64,000 nt of DNA from Beta vulgaris subsp. vulgaris (GCF_026745355.1 NC_079202.1:7311629-7375628), one strand, 5' to 3'. Positions 1-11,375 are shown, counted from the stretch's first letter. Notes: a model not told the origin generated them from the letters alone. Translations and numbers: made by a program.

Positions 1-720
1 TTGAGAATATTAACTATTATCAAGCATTCCTGCCGAGTGACTCTTGTAAAGAGTAAATTATCATCAGCGATGAGAAGATGAAAAACCCTGGGGCCATTTT
101 TGCTAGCTTTTGCACCATGAAGCACTCTGGAATCAACCTTCTGCTGGATCATCTGAGAAAAGGCATAGCTACTAAGAGTCTAAGATGAATGAGAAGGGAG
201 AAAGATTGTCTCCTTATCTCAAACTCCTAGCGTGAACAACAAACCACATACTCTGCCATTGATGATGAAAGAATATGAAAGAGTAGTAACACATTTCATA
301 ACTAAATTCATCCATTTGCCATCAAAATCCATAGTAAGGAGAAGTTTTCTCAAGAACCCCATTGAACACGATTATATGCCTTGCTCATGTCTAACTTCAT
401 AGCCATAATACCCATTATGTTATTCTTCCATTGCTTCATAGTATGAAATATCCAAAGCTATCAAAGAATTGTCAGTACTCATACGATCTGGAACAAATGC
501 ACTCTGGTTTTCCGTTACAATGGCAGGCAAAATATATTTTAATCTAAGAACAAGAGCCTTAAAAGCTATTTTATACTTATAGACACTAATATGCCTATAT
601 TCAAATACAAAAGAAGGGGATTTAACTTTTGGGATTAGAGCAATATTAGTACAATTAACTACCCCAAGAAAAAATTATCATGTAAAATATTACTAAGAAA
701 AGCAAAAACTTCATCACCTA
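1..720 (-). pseudogene. LINE (L1-type) reverse transcriptase remnant
   Basis: Read on the minus strand, this stretch encodes recognisable blocks of a plant L1-type LINE reverse transcriptase. In order they are an IALIPKV-like block, an ISVYKYKIAFKAL block (usually PISLCNVIYKIASKAL), ENQSAFVPDR, a KLDMSKAYNRV block, a CVTTLSYSFIINGR block and an IADDNLLF block standing where the catalytic FADD motif should be. The blocks are in the correct order but sit in several frames separated by frameshifts and stops, so the copy is dead. The first Asp of the usual FADD appears as IADD. It is the oldest layer of the stack: the copia element at 721-30658 interrupts it with an ACCTA duplication, and the reading resumes at 30664. 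The motif series is directly visible; assignment to the plant L1 clade is from family knowledge. Confidence 0.75.
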
Positions 721-1840
721 TATTGTATTCACGGTTTTAATGATGAAATAATATTATTGAGTCTAGGAAAATAAATTGAGTCTAGGAAATTAATTATGTA
801 ACTTAGAATTAAGTTTTCATATAGTCTTGAGTGTAATTTATTTAATTATAACTTGTGGAGAAATGGTTATGAGTTTAACCTAGTCAAGTTATTTAAATAA
901 ATTATTTAATTTGCTCGAAATATTAACTGTTATAAATTGCTAACCTAATTACATGGAATATTATTTTGTATTAAATAATCTCCATGATATTAGAGAGAGT
1001 ATGTGTTTGTTGCTTCCTTATAGATTGCATGGCTGAAGTTTTGAGCGTAACAAATCCTAACTAACTGAGCTGTTGCGAAGGATACTAAAGTCACGCTGCT
1101 ACTCCTGGATTATAGGGACTCAGTTCCTAGAATCATGGAGGAGTAACCAACTACACAAGAAGATTACGCACAACTAACCTAATGCTGACACTGTGGAAAA
1201 GTGGCTAGATGATCGTGGATTTAGTGAAGAAAAAATAGTGTGGATATTATGGCTACAACGGATATATCATGGGTCATTTTTGACACCCACGTCTATGTAA
1301 TGGAGCAAAAGTAGGAGTTGCTGAAGATCTCCTATATATGGCTCAAAAACAAACTAGAATATAAGAACAACTTCCTAGATTTATTCGTATTATTTTATAA
1401 GAAAATTTATTTCGGTTTATTACTCCTCAAGCAATTATTCTTGTAATACTTTTCGAGTGTGGGTTGAGAGAACAAAAATCTTGTAATCAATAGTGAGAAA
1501 GAGAGAGTGAAAGAGAAGAGAGAAAGAGAAGACTTCTAGTGAAGTCAAGTAAGGATAGTCACGTGTTCAGGGATAACAAGGTGACTAGGAACTGGTTCCT
1601 AGAGGAAATAAGTGAGGATTGATTTATAATAAGTTGTAATAACTATTATAAATATAAGAGCAAGGTTTCTTCCTAAAGAATTGAGGAAGAGAATCTTGTT
1701 AAAAGGATCTTCGTGTTCTTCCTTATTGACTTTTCTCTTCATTAGCTTTCAAATTAGATTATCCGCAAAAAGTTTGAAAATCTCCCGACTGCAATTCACC
1801 TCCACCTTGTAGTTGATCTAGTATTTATACTAGACTAACA
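721..1840 (+). repeat. 5' LTR of copia element A
   Basis: The LTR runs from TATTGTATTC (the 3' copy has TGTTGTATTC, so the terminal TG is mutated here) to GACTAACA. It aligns over its length with the split 3' LTR. A TATA-like CTATATATGG lies near 1332-1341, upstream of a purine-rich leader with repeated GAGAGAAAG motifs. It is followed directly by a degenerate primer-binding site. Confidence 0.88.
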
Positions 1841-1842
1841 AT

Positions 1843-1854
1843 TGGTATTAGTGC
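1843..1854 (+). other. Primer-binding site of copia element A (degenerate)
   Basis: TGGTATTAGTGC starts two bases after the 5' LTR. It differs at two positions from the usual plant initiator-Met tRNA complement TGGTATCAGAGC, which is intact in copia element B at 47227. Confidence 0.75.
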
Positions 1855-1899
1855 TCGGTTCCTCCAAAATCAGTTAACCACTAGGGGAAAAAAAAGAAA

Positions 1900-2155
1900 G
1901 GCTGCGCAGAAAGGGCTGCGCTTTTTCTAAAAGCGCAGCGCTACTAGTGAAGGGCTGCGCTTTTCTACAAAAGCGCAGCCCTACATAACAGAAGGGCTGC
2001 GCCTTTTTAACAAGCGCAACCCTTCACTTAGTAGGGCTGCGCTTTTTCTAAAAGCGCAGCCCTACTAAGTGAAGGGCTGCGCTTGTTAAAAAGGCGCAGC
2101 CCTTCCAACTAAGTAGGGCTTCGTTTTTTGGGACAAGCGCAACCCTTCATGGGCC
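1900..2155 (+). repeat. Left subterminal hairpin array of the CACTA element
   Basis: Several copies of GGGCTGCGC followed within 10-15 bases by GCGCAGCCC form back-to-back stem-loops. Positions 1992-2046 and 2050-2104 form a 55-bp inverted repeat with one mismatch and a 3-base loop, far more exact than ordinary CACTA subterminal repeats. Confidence 0.9.
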
Positions 2156-2159
2156 TTTT

Positions 2160-3060
2160 TTTAATTTTATTTTGAAAAGAAGTGCATTGGGCTTAAAATT
2201 AAGAGCGCGCGCTAGGGTTTTATTCTCCCCGTCTCTCTCGTCTCTCCGTAGTCCTGCCTCTCTCACATTCTCTCTCCTCCCTTCACTCAATTTCTCCCTT
2301 TTCCTCTCCTTTTTTACTTCCCAGATTCTCCCATGGCCTGTGTTAGTTGTTTTCATACACTTTTCCCAAAATCAAACCTCAAAAAGTTGAGAAAATCGCC
2401 TGCGAAAAGATTAAACTCCATAATTCGCAAATGAATCGACAAGATTACCGTTGAAGATCGATGGATCTGGAAACGAAAATGGGGAATTTAGGGTTTGAAT
2501 GATGGATCCTCTCCACTCATTTCTCTCTCCTACTCAAGATTTCTTCTTCATCAACCGTGCTATGTTCATATCGAAGACTCGACTGTTCTTCGAATTTCTG
2601 AGATCTGTTTTTTTTTTTCGTTTTTGTTTGAGTGAAGAGAGAGACTGGAAAAGGTAAAAGCAAAAAAAGGAAAAAATTTTATTGTTGAATCTCGGGGTTT
2701 TTGTTCGAATTTGTTCGAATTTTTCGTTTTCGTTTTCGTTTTTGTTCGAATTTTTTCGTTTTCATTTTCGTTTTTGTTCGAATCAGAGGTGATAGAATTT
2801 TTCATTTTCGTTTTTGTTCGAATTTCTTCATCGTTTTTGTTCTGAGATAAGAGACTCGACTATTCTTTGACTTTTATCTTTTTTGTTCTTCTTCATCAAC
2901 CCCTCAAAAATCCATCTCCCCAAATATGTGTGACCAAACAAAAAAAATTCTATCACCTCTGCTTACTGTCTCTTTTGATTCCTCTCGATAAAAAATTCTA
3001 TCGTTTTTGTGCTTTTATTTTCCCGTGAACATTTCCCATCCAAATTTGCAGGCTGCAGCA
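2160..3060 (+). other. Internal segment of the CACTA element, gene-promoter-like
   Basis: The body is AT-rich. It has a short GCGCGC block followed by a telo-box-like CTAGGGTTTT (about 2205-2222), then a long CT-rich run (about 2225-2330) and repeated TTTTCGTTTTCG-type tracts (about 2690-2830). This layout resembles a captured plant promoter and 5' leader, but no protein of known family is encoded. Short open frames here are low-complexity. Gene capture is an inference. Confidence 0.4.
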
Positions 3061-3427
3061 TAGCTGCTGTTTTTGTGTGTGACTCATATGTAGTTTGAAG
3101 CACAACAATCAACTATATTCAGATTGGTCAAATTACAGCAACATCAAGTACCTCATTCAGCAACGATATATAATTTTTTTTTACTTATTTGTCTCTGGAG
3201 AACTTGCAATCTAGACATGTTGTGCAAAGTTTGCAGATTTATTGTTGTTTGGTTTCGTTCATATATATCTTAATTTTTCTTTTTGTAATTTATTTGTTTA
3301 ATTATAATATTTACTGAATATAATATATTCATTTGTTATTGAAGTATTTGTTTTTGTGATTTTGGGTCAATTTGACATAAAAAATGCGAAAAAAAATTAT
3401 TTTTTTTTATTTTTTTTTTGGGTCAAA

Positions 3428-3665
3428 AGGGCTGCGCTTTTAGTAAAAAGCGCAGCCCTTCATGCTTAAAAGGGCTGCGCTTTTTAGGTAAAAGCGCAGC
3501 CCTTTTAAGTTTAAAGGGATGCTCTTTTTAGGTAAAAGCGCAGCCATTCATTATGAAGGACTGCGCTTTACAAGCGCAGCCCTACTTAAAAAGTGAAGGG
3601 CTGCTATTGAAAGGGCTGCTGTCAAAAAGCGTAGCCCTAAGGGCCATTTTCAGCGCAGCCCTTCC
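3428..3665 (+). repeat. Right subterminal hairpin array of the CACTA element
   Basis: At least four successive stem-loops built on GGGCTGCGCTTTT and AAAAGCGCAGCCC lead into the right terminus. The units are more diverged than at the left end: one has GGGATGCTC and another GGACTGCGC. Confidence 0.88.
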
Positions 3666-3685
3666 TTATTTTTCCACTAGTGAAC

Positions 3686-5450
3686 ATTGAGGAGCTAGTA
3701 CCTGGTAATCATGAACACTACGGGAGAAAGATTAGACGAAGGTTACTCAACCCAATGTCCGCCTATGTTCAATGGCAAGCATTAATAACCGTATGGAAAT
3801 TTTCGTTAAGGCTGAGAATTATCAAGTGTGGAGAGTCATTAAAATCGGTGACTTTGAAGTCACTGAGAAGGATGAAAAAGGCGAGTCAGTTCCTAAACCC
3901 CTCTCAAAATATGATAAAGAGGACTTTAATAAGATGGAAATGAACAACCTGGCAAAGAAGATTCTTCATTGTGGTCTTGGTCCCCATGAACACAATAGAA
4001 TCATGGGTTGCAAATCTGCCAAGCAAATATGGGAACTTGTACAAGTGACACAGGGAGGAACAAGCGAAGTCAAAAGATCAAAGATAGACATGCTCATACA
4101 CAGATATGAGTTGTTCTAGATGAAACCTAAAGAGTCAGTTCAAGATATGCTCACTACATTCTCCAATATTATGAATGAGCTTGACTTTCTAGGAAAGGTT
4201 ATCACTCCAGAGGAACAGGTTCGAAAGTCCTAAGGAATCTCCCACGGGATGATAAATGGATGGCGAAAGTAACAGCTTTGCAAGAAACTAAGGACTTCAC
4301 CACATTTAATGTCGAGCAACTTGCATGTTCCTTGTTGACTCATGAGGCTGATCCTAGTAGACCTAAAGCTTTGGTCTCAAGTCTGAAGAGCAAGATGATT
4401 CAGAAACAGATGATGAGCAAGTTGCATTGATCGTGAAAAAGTTCAAGAAGTTCTTTAATAAGAAATACAAAGGGAAGAGTACTAGAAAGCTCTCAAAGCT
4501 AAGCTTCCATAAATGTGGAAGTCCTGATCACTTTATTAAGGAGTGTCCACTTTGGGAGAACGACAAGGGAAAATGAAAATACAAGGAGAAAGAGAAGAAA
4601 CATCAAAAGCCTTTCTCAAAAATTGAAATGAGGAGGGCCACGGTTGCCACCTGGGGGGAATCCGACTCTGACGAGGCACATGAATAACCTGAAGAAGAAA
4701 CAACTCATCTATGTCTCATGGCAAAGACATATGACAAGGAGGACTTACCAAACAATAAGGTATGTATCAATACTATTGAAGAAGAGTTATCAGAACTTTA
4801 AAAGAACCAACTTATTAAATTGCTTTGGGAAACATTGGATGATTACAAGGCAATCTGCATTAGAGAGGAGAATATGGAGAATGCCTTGGAAGTCACCAAA
4901 GAACATTCAAACTGGTTTAAAACTTTAAACTCAAGTATTACGGAATGGTTCTTTGAAATGTTTGATGAAAACCGACGTATTCAAGAAGCATATGAAAAGG
5001 TTAAAAATGAAAACTACTTCTTGAATATGGAGATGGCAGAATTGGAACTGTTTGTTCCTGAAGGAACCAGTTCCCCTAGAAATACCATAACAGATTTCGA
5101 GAAATTGAAATCTGAATACGATTCTGTTTCAAATGAAAAACTGGTACTTAAAGGGAAATCGAAATCTTCAAGAACAAAACTTCCTGATCCAGTTAGCTAG
5201 ATAAAAAAATATAAAAATGAAGGAAGAAATGGACTAAGTTTCAATCATAAGAAGAAAAACAAAATGAAGAAATATGTTGATCTGCCAAGTAACCGAATAT
5301 GTTCTTACTGTGGGAATAGTGGTCACTTGGTATCTAACTGTTCCACCAGAGAATAACATATTGAAAGGAACACTCACTTAGTTAAGCAAGTGTAGAAAGT
5401 TAAAAGGAACTCAAACCCGATAGAAGAATCCAAGTCATTTTGAGTTCCTA
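3686..5450 (+). pseudogene. Copia A gag remnant
   Basis: This is the decayed nucleocapsid/capsid gene. The part at 3772-4119 carries the copia gag core (KAENYQVWRV, LHCGLGPHEHNRIMGC, SKIDMLIHRYELF) closely matching copia B. Frames then break several times. A first zinc knuckle at 4505-4546 has Phe where the first Cys should be. A coiled-coil-like middle segment lies at 4820-5200, and a second, intact CX2CX4HX4C knuckle at 5300-5341 (CSYCGNSGHLVSNC). Two knuckles and a long gag match SIRE-type elements. Confidence 0.85.
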
Positions 5451-5489
5451 CTACTGACTAATTGTTCTGGATACAAGCTAAAGTGAGGG

Positions 5490-6040
5490 GGAACAACCTG
5501 TGGTACCTCGATAGTGATTGTTCTAAGCAAATGACAGGGGACAAAACCAAATTTTTCTCACTTTCAGTCTACGAAGGAGGAACTGTGACATTTTGAGACA
5601 ATCTTACAGGATACATAGTAGTTGTAGGTTAGGTTGGGAAATCTCAGTCACATTCCATAGATAATGTATTTTTGGTCGAGGGTTTGAAATAAAATTTACT
5701 TAGTATTTCTCAATTCTGTGACAAGGGGAACAATGTGAAGTTTACTAATGAATGTTGTGTAGTAAGTGATGTAGGTACATGTACCAAGATACTGGAAGGA
5801 ACTAGGAAGGGAAACACTTATGTTGTTGATCTGAACCTGGTTCAAAGGAACAATCTGACTTGTCTAAGTGCTATAGAAGAAGAACCACTTCTTTGGCATA
5901 AAAGGTATGGTCACGCAAGCATGACTTTGCTTCACAAGCTAAGTGGTAAGGACTTAGTTGTTGGTCTTCCAACAATCAGGTATCAAATCATGAAGTTTGT
6001 GGAGCATGTGCGAAAGGAACATAAGTTAGATCCTCGTTGA
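5490..6040 (+). pseudogene. Copia A protease and pre-integrase remnant
   Basis: The aspartic protease begins with WYLDSDCSKQMTGD near 5500. The catalytic triplet reads DSD (5510-5518) instead of the DSG/DTG needed for catalysis; copia B has DSG at the same place. Stops follow at about 5595, 5630 and 5690. The GAG-pre-integrase block (LLWHKRYGHAS) lies at about 5888. The two Cys that complete its HHCC zinc site fall in another frame after a frameshift. Confidence 0.82.
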
Positions 6041-6705
6041 AAACAAAGAAGATGGTAAGAACACAAAGTCCACTTGAATTGATTCCCATGGACTTATGTG
6101 GCCCTGTACGTGTCCAAACCAGATCGGGTAATAGATGTATTAGTCATAGTTGTGATTTTTCAAGATACACTTGGGTTATTTTTCTTCATAGCAAAGATGA
6201 AACTCTTGATGAATTTGTGACCTTTGCTAAGAGAATTCAAAGGATAAGTGGTTTTCAATTGAAATACTTAAGATCTGATCATGGTAAGGAGTTTGAAAAC
6301 TCCAAGTTTGACGATTTTTACAGCAATGAAGGACTAGATTACAACTTCTTTGCTCATAGGACCCCACAACAGAATGGTGTGGTTGAAAAGAAAAATCATA
6401 CTATAGAGTACATGGTTAGAACAATGCTCATAGCCAGCAATCTTCCAAAGAACTTTTGGGGAGAGACTGTCAACACAACTTGCTATATCATCAATAGGGT
6501 CATGCTGAGACCCATTACCTTGAAAACCCCCTATGATCTTCTCAAAGGAAGAAAACCCAATATCTCCTACTTTCGAGTCTTTGGATGTAGATGTTTTGTA
6601 CACAATAATGGTAAAGATAACTTAGGAAAATTTGATGCAAGAAGTGATGAGACAGTTTTTATTGGATATGCTATAAACTCTAAAGCATATAGAGTGTATA
6701 ATTAA
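6037..6705 (+). pseudogene. Copia A integrase core
   Basis: A 222-residue open stretch covers the rve catalytic core. The three acidic positions are visible: the Asp of the region equivalent to VDDYSRYTW (here CDFSRYTW), RSDHGKEFEN, and PQQNGVVEKKN for the Glu. It ends with the FGCRCFVHN and FIGY motifs of the copia integrase C-terminus. It would cut and join element DNA to the host. It is isolated from its upstream zinc domain by a frameshift. Confidence 0.88.
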
Positions 6706-7139
6706 AGAACAATGTGTGTCGAGGAAAGCGTCCACATTATATTTGATGAAAATAACTCTATGCAGGAACCATGTTATGATAATGACTTTGAGATTGGATT
6801 GACTCGATCTGAAGAGTGAATCCACTTTGATGAGGAACTAACTTTTGCAGGTACCAATAAAAAGCATATTCTTGAAGAAGAGATGAATGTTCATGATCCT
6901 AATCTTTAGGGGAATAGGTAGATGAAGGAACTTCTAATGAAGTAGCACAGGAAGAAGAACTGCATCCAGAGAATGAATCAACAGAAGAACCTCAAGCAGA
7001 AGGAACATAAACAAGAAGGTTTAATCCAAAACCTTGGAAGCACCTTAACTCCCATCCACTGGAGTTGATCATAAGTGATATTGAGAAGGGAACTCAGACA
7101 AGATCCCAGCTCAAAAACTTATGTGTATTCCAAGCCTTT

Positions 7140-7975
7140 CTTTCATGACAGAACCTCGAGATCATAATGAAGCCCTACTAGAGTTTGACTGGATAAATGC
7201 CATGCAAGAAGAACTCAATGAGTTCTAGAGGAACAAGGTCTAGCATCTTGAGACCAAGCCTAAGAACAAAAAAGGTAATTGGGCTGAAACGGGTCTTCAG
7301 GAATAAGTTAGATGAGCATGGAACAGTCATAAGATCTGGCATCTTGAGACCAAGCCTAAGAACAAAAAGGTAATTGGGCTGAAACGAGTCTTCAGGAATA
7401 AGCTAGATGAGCATGGAACAGCCATAAAGAACAAAACCAGACTTGTGGCTAAAAGTATAATCAACAAGAAGGTATTGATTTCGATAAAACCTTTGCTCCT
7501 GTTGCTAGAATAGAAGCTATTAGAATTTTGATTGCATTTGCTATATTTATGGGGTTTAGGTTGTACCAAATGGATGCTAAATGTGCTTTCTTAAATGGAT
7601 ATTTGATGGAAGACGTCTATGTGGAACAACCACCCGGATTTTAAAACCATGATCTTCCAAACCAAGTCTATAAGCTAGATAAAGCTCTTTATGGGCTGAA
7701 ATAAGCTCCTAGATCTTGGTATCAAAGACTTTCAAATTTCTTACTTTCACATGAGTTTACAAGAGGTAAAGTTGATAGGACCCTATTCCTTTGAGCTAAA
7801 GGAACAGACATTTTAGTAGTACAGATTTATGTAGATTAATCTTTGGTGCTACTAACGAATCTCTTTGCAAGGAATTTGTTGATCTAATGAGTAGTGAATT
7901 TGAGATGAGCATAATGGGAGAATTGAACTTCTTTCTTGGTTTTCAAATCAAGCAAACTGAAAGAGGAACAATGAG
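7140..7975 (+). pseudogene. Copia A reverse transcriptase remnant
   Basis: RT blocks are visible: [58 protein letters not shown] and APRSWYQRL. Multiple stops interrupt them. The catalytic YVDD is broken: YVD is followed directly by a stop near 7838. The copy also contains a local tandem duplication of about 96 bp (see 7237-7431). Confidence 0.87.
7237..7431 (+). repeat. Tandem duplication inside the copia A RT region
   Basis: Two adjacent copies start at the GCATCTTGAGACCAAGCC motif and run through ATGAGCATGGAACAG, differing at a few bases. It is absent from copia B, so it arose in this copy or a close ancestor. Confidence 0.8.
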
Positions 7976-7990
7976 CAATTAGCAAAAAAT

Positions 7991-8765
7991 GTGAGGGAAC
8001 TATTGAAGAAGTATGGACTTGAACACGCAAAGACCAACCATACTCCTATAGGAACAGAAACAAGGTTGGATGAGGATCAAAGTGGTAGAGTTGTAGATCA
8101 GAAAAAATACAGAGGTATGATTGGTTCTTTACTTTATCTAACTGTTAGTAGACCTGACATTTTGTTTATTGTTGGATTCTGTGCTAGACTCCAGTCAAAT
8201 CCAAAGGAATTCCATTTGACAACAGTCAAAAGAATTCTTAGGTATTTGAGAGGAAGTGATGATCTTTTTTTGCTCTATCCTCGAAGTGACACATGTGATC
8301 TAGTTAGCTACTCTGATGCTGTATGCTAGGGACTTGGTAAATCGCAAAAGCACTTATGGAATTGCCCAGTCCCTAGGAACAACCTTAGTTTCTTGGAGTT
8401 TAAAGAAACAAATCACTGTTGCACTATCAACAACTGAGGTCGAGTATGTAGCAGCAGCTGCTTGTTGTTCCCAGGTATTGTGGATTAAACAACAGGTACA
8501 CAATTTTGGCATTAAATATAAGTGTTTTCCTATTTTTCTTGATAACACAAGTGCAATATGTATCTCCAATGATCCAATACATCATTCCAGGGTCAATCAT
8601 ATTCATATTAGACATCATTTCTTGAAAACCTATGTTGAAAAGGGTCTTGTAAAAGTAGAGTTCTGTCCTACTGAGAGCCAAATTGCAGATATCTTGACCA
8701 AGCCTCTTTCTAGAGACAGATTTAAAAAGATTCGCTTGGAACTAGGGATGATCAGAATAATATGA
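7991..8765 (+). pseudogene. Copia A RNase H
   Basis: The RT connection and RNase H are split over two frames, 7991-8329 and 8316-8765. Visible motifs are KYRGMIGSLLYLT, SRPDI, a YSDA stretch for the first acidic residue, STTEVEYVAAAACCSQVLWIKQ with the Glu, LDNTSAI for the next Asp, and the ADILTKPL ending typical of copia. A single frameshift around 8320 separates the halves. The stop at 8765 is the natural end of pol. Confidence 0.88.
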
Positions 8766-9305
8766 AAATGCCTTTATATTTATCTCCCTAAGTAATATTC
8801 ATTACTAAGTGTGTCCTGTAATTTTCATGAATTTTATTCATACACCGTAGTTAAGGTTGAGAACTCACATTAGTCTCATAATATCCCCTTTAGTGTCCAC
8901 ACTAGTACTTTGAGAAAATAATATAGTACTTGTACAACTTAGTTAGAAGCTATCATAAGCATGCGTTCAAATATTCTTCATTCTTTTTCTTTTATTTTTC
9001 CTCATAATTTTTTTTATTTTATTTTAATTTTCTATCTCTTTATTTTTCTGAATTTCCATTTTCTTATTCACATTTCATACGTTGCATTGGTTCGAAAATT
9101 TAAATGGATGCCCATTTGAAAAATTGAATGTCTAAGAAAAAGGGAAAGCACCACATTAAATGAACTCTTTTTATACACGCATAAAAGCCTCCTTCATAAA
9201 CACTTCCCTCCATCCCATCATTACATGCGCCTACTATTCACTCTCAAAATCTCATTACATCCGAAACTTCTCATTTACTCTCTCTTCTCAAAAATCCTAA
9301 TTTCC
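8766..9305 (+). other. Spacer between pol and the third coding region of copia A
   Basis: This AT-rich non-coding DNA has T-rich tracts near 8985-9060. The equivalent spacer exists in copia B at 52260-52854. No ORF or structure of note is seen. Confidence 0.6.
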
Positions 9306-10665
9306 ATGGCACCCAAGTGTTCAAGCACCGAAAGTATTCCTCTTCCACAGGAGAAACCTTCTCCTCTTCTGGAATATGATGAAAGTGAGAATGAAACAGA
9401 GGTCTCAAGTCAAGCATCTTCTACATGCAAGGAAAAATCGTTGGAATTGGAACTTTGTTCCAAGCAATTGGAAGATGAAAGTGAGGACGAGGAAGAAGTA
9501 GAAAGGGAAATTAAAATTCCCACGAAAAGAGGTAAAAAGTCGAAATCCTCAAAAATTTTAATTGGTTTTTGTGTGGATTTGGGTTGGTGCAAGAAAGTTA
9601 AGTGGACGAATTTCTTGAAATCGTAAAATTTCAAAAGTGGTCGAGTATTTTATATGTTGATGAGGGGTTATACGAAAACGAGATGACGGAATTTTGTTCC
9701 AAGTTTGTAAATACGAATGGTTTGTGTATAAGTGTTGTTGGGGGTAATCCGGTACAGTTTGAAAAACAGAAATTGAGTAAGTGGTTCCATGTACATGCTG
9801 TTGGGTAGAAGGACTATGTTAAGGGGAAAGCAAAATTAAATGTGGCAGCAATTTTTTTGGTGGCCATCCCTCTGACTTGTCTATGGACCAAAAGGACCTA
9901 CACCCTTTTCATAAATTTCTCTTTCAATTATTTTGATGGTTCCTTGTTCCTCGTACATTAAAAAGAACCTAAGCCAATCTACTTGACCTTTCCTTCATGT
10001 ACTGCCTAGCCAACAACATACACATCATTCTCCCTGTCCTAATTATAACTCATCTTACTCATTGCATAACCCACAAGATTCACATTGGTTATAGAAATCT
10101 TCTTTCCATAATCTTGAAAAAATAGAAGATTTAACTACCCTCCAAACCCTCTTTTGCCTTGGAACCGGAGAAATATTTAACCAAAGACACCCTGTCCCGC
10201 CTAAGATTAAGAGTTCATGGGGGTGTGTGTTGGGCTTTGAGGTTGAAGAAGTTAAGGTTAAGGTGGAGAAGGAGTCTGAGCCTGCTAGCTAGAGGAAGAG
10301 AGAAGAGGAAGTAGGATCCTGGGTCAAGCAGTCTGTCAGGAAGAGCCAGAGACTGGCTGAACCTAGGAGGAACCTAGTTAGTGGGATCATGATTGATCTG
10401 GAGGAGGATCAAGTTCCTCCAGGAACAACTACTCAAGCTGTGTACTTTCCTCTCCTCTCTACTTCGGATCTTCATGAGTTATTAAAGGAGATTCAAGCTT
10501 CAATTACTCAACTGGGAACAAGGGTGTAAGCTTAAGAGGCTCGAATTGCACATCAAGATGTTCATCCTGATCAGCTTCTTCAAGCTATGAACAAGGGTGC
10601 CTCCAACATCTGCACCAAGTTAGATTCTGTTACTGCCTCCTTTCCCATTCATGAACTTCTCTGAT
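9306..10665 (+). pseudogene. Copia A third coding region (env-position ORF)
   Basis: An ATG at 9306 opens an acidic, serine-rich protein start (MAPKCSSTESIPL...) with an EDESEDEEEVERE run and a basic KRGKKSKSSK patch. Later fragments, including LANNIHIILPVLIITHLTHCI near 10010-10065 and a helical tail at about 10455-10662, match the equivalent region of copia B. SIRE/Maximus elements carry an extra ORF here, historically called env-like. No signal peptide or clear membrane anchor is visible, so I make no claim of envelope function. It is badly frameshifted. Confidence 0.65.
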
Positions 10666-10669
10666 CCCA

Positions 10670-11236
10670 GTCCCTTCTCCTTCAGACTTTATATATTTTG
10701 ATTTTGGGCTTGTATATTTATCGAACAATTGCATCTTACTTTATTTTGTCTTTTTCTTGTGGACATCACAAGACTTTTCTTCACAATCTATGCATCGTTC
10801 TTTTCTCTACTTAAATCTTCTTCTCTTTTGCTTTTTGAACTCTTCTCCTGATATGCTACTGCTTTGTTATGCTTGTTCCTGTGCTTATTACTCTTGGAAT
10901 GTGTGGATGACTAATATTATGATATAGTATGTTAGAGCTACTTGCCTTAATTTCAAGACTGTTGACTCTACTAGTGCTGGAGGTTTTCACTACTTAGTTT
11001 TGATGATGACAAAAGGGGAAAGATGATGTATTGGCACTTGAAAAAAAAAATTCTGAAACTTTCCTTAGTCTCTACTGCTTTTCTTGATGATCTTTGTCTC
11101 TATTCCTAGTCACAGTTTAGTGTCTTAGAGTTTTAAATAGTTTTAGAGTGTCTTAGAGTTTTCACATAATTAATTTCATAATTTCTTATTTCTTTCCTTT
11201 TCTTTTCTTAACTTTTGCCAATTATTTGCCATCATC
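10670..11236 (+). other. 3' untranslated spacer of copia A
   Basis: This T-rich non-coding DNA ends with the ATTTGCCATCATCAAAAAAG segment leading into the polypurine tract. The same CATCATCAAAAA context precedes the 3' LTR of copia B. Confidence 0.6.
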
Positions 11237-11251
11237 AAAAAAGGAGAAATA
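11237..11251 (+). other. Polypurine tract of copia A
   Basis: AAAAAAGGAGAAATA lies immediately before the 3' LTR start at 11253. It is the expected plus-strand primer. Confidence 0.75.
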
Positions 11252-11252
11252 T

Positions 11253-11375
11253 TGTTGTATTCACGATTTAAATGATGACAAATAATATTATCGAGTCTAG
11301 GAAAATAAATTGAGTCTAGAAAATTAATTGTGTAACTTAGAATTAAGTTTTCATATAGTCTTGAGTGTAATTTAT
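11253..11375 (+). repeat. 3' LTR of copia A, left part
   Basis: It matches the first 120 bases of the 5' LTR (TTCACG..., GAGTCTAGGAAAATAAATTG, ATAGTCTTGAGTGTAATTTA) and stops at the TTTAT duplication that marks the long-LTR insertion. Confidence 0.9.

Larger units (their letters stand above)
1879..3682 (+). mobile_element. Non-autonomous CACTA transposon with hairpin-rich ends
   Basis: The element starts CACTAGGGGAAAA and ends TTTTCCACTAGTG. The first 18 bases of the two ends match in inverted orientation with two differences. A 3-bp target duplication AAC sits at 1876-1878 and 3683-3685. CACTA termini and a 3-bp TSD define the En/Spm superfamily. Both subterminal zones (about 1900-2155 and 3428-3665) consist of repeated GGGCTGCGC...GCGCAGCCC hairpins, as expected for subterminal transposase-binding repeats. 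No transposase is encoded, so the element depends on an autonomous partner. It lies just inside the 5' end of copia element A. Strand is arbitrary. Confidence 0.92.

Noticed and set aside
2172..2390. Ser/Leu-rich open frame in the CACTA body
   Set aside because: Low-complexity reading of a CT-rich tract; also open on the other strand.
6334..6603. Minus-strand frames overlapping copia integrase and RNase H (also 8354-8681)
   Set aside because: Shadows of the real plus-strand domains.
9225..9305. Upstream ATG of the copia A third ORF
   Set aside because: The added residues have no counterpart in copia B; the ATG at 9306 matches the related start position better.
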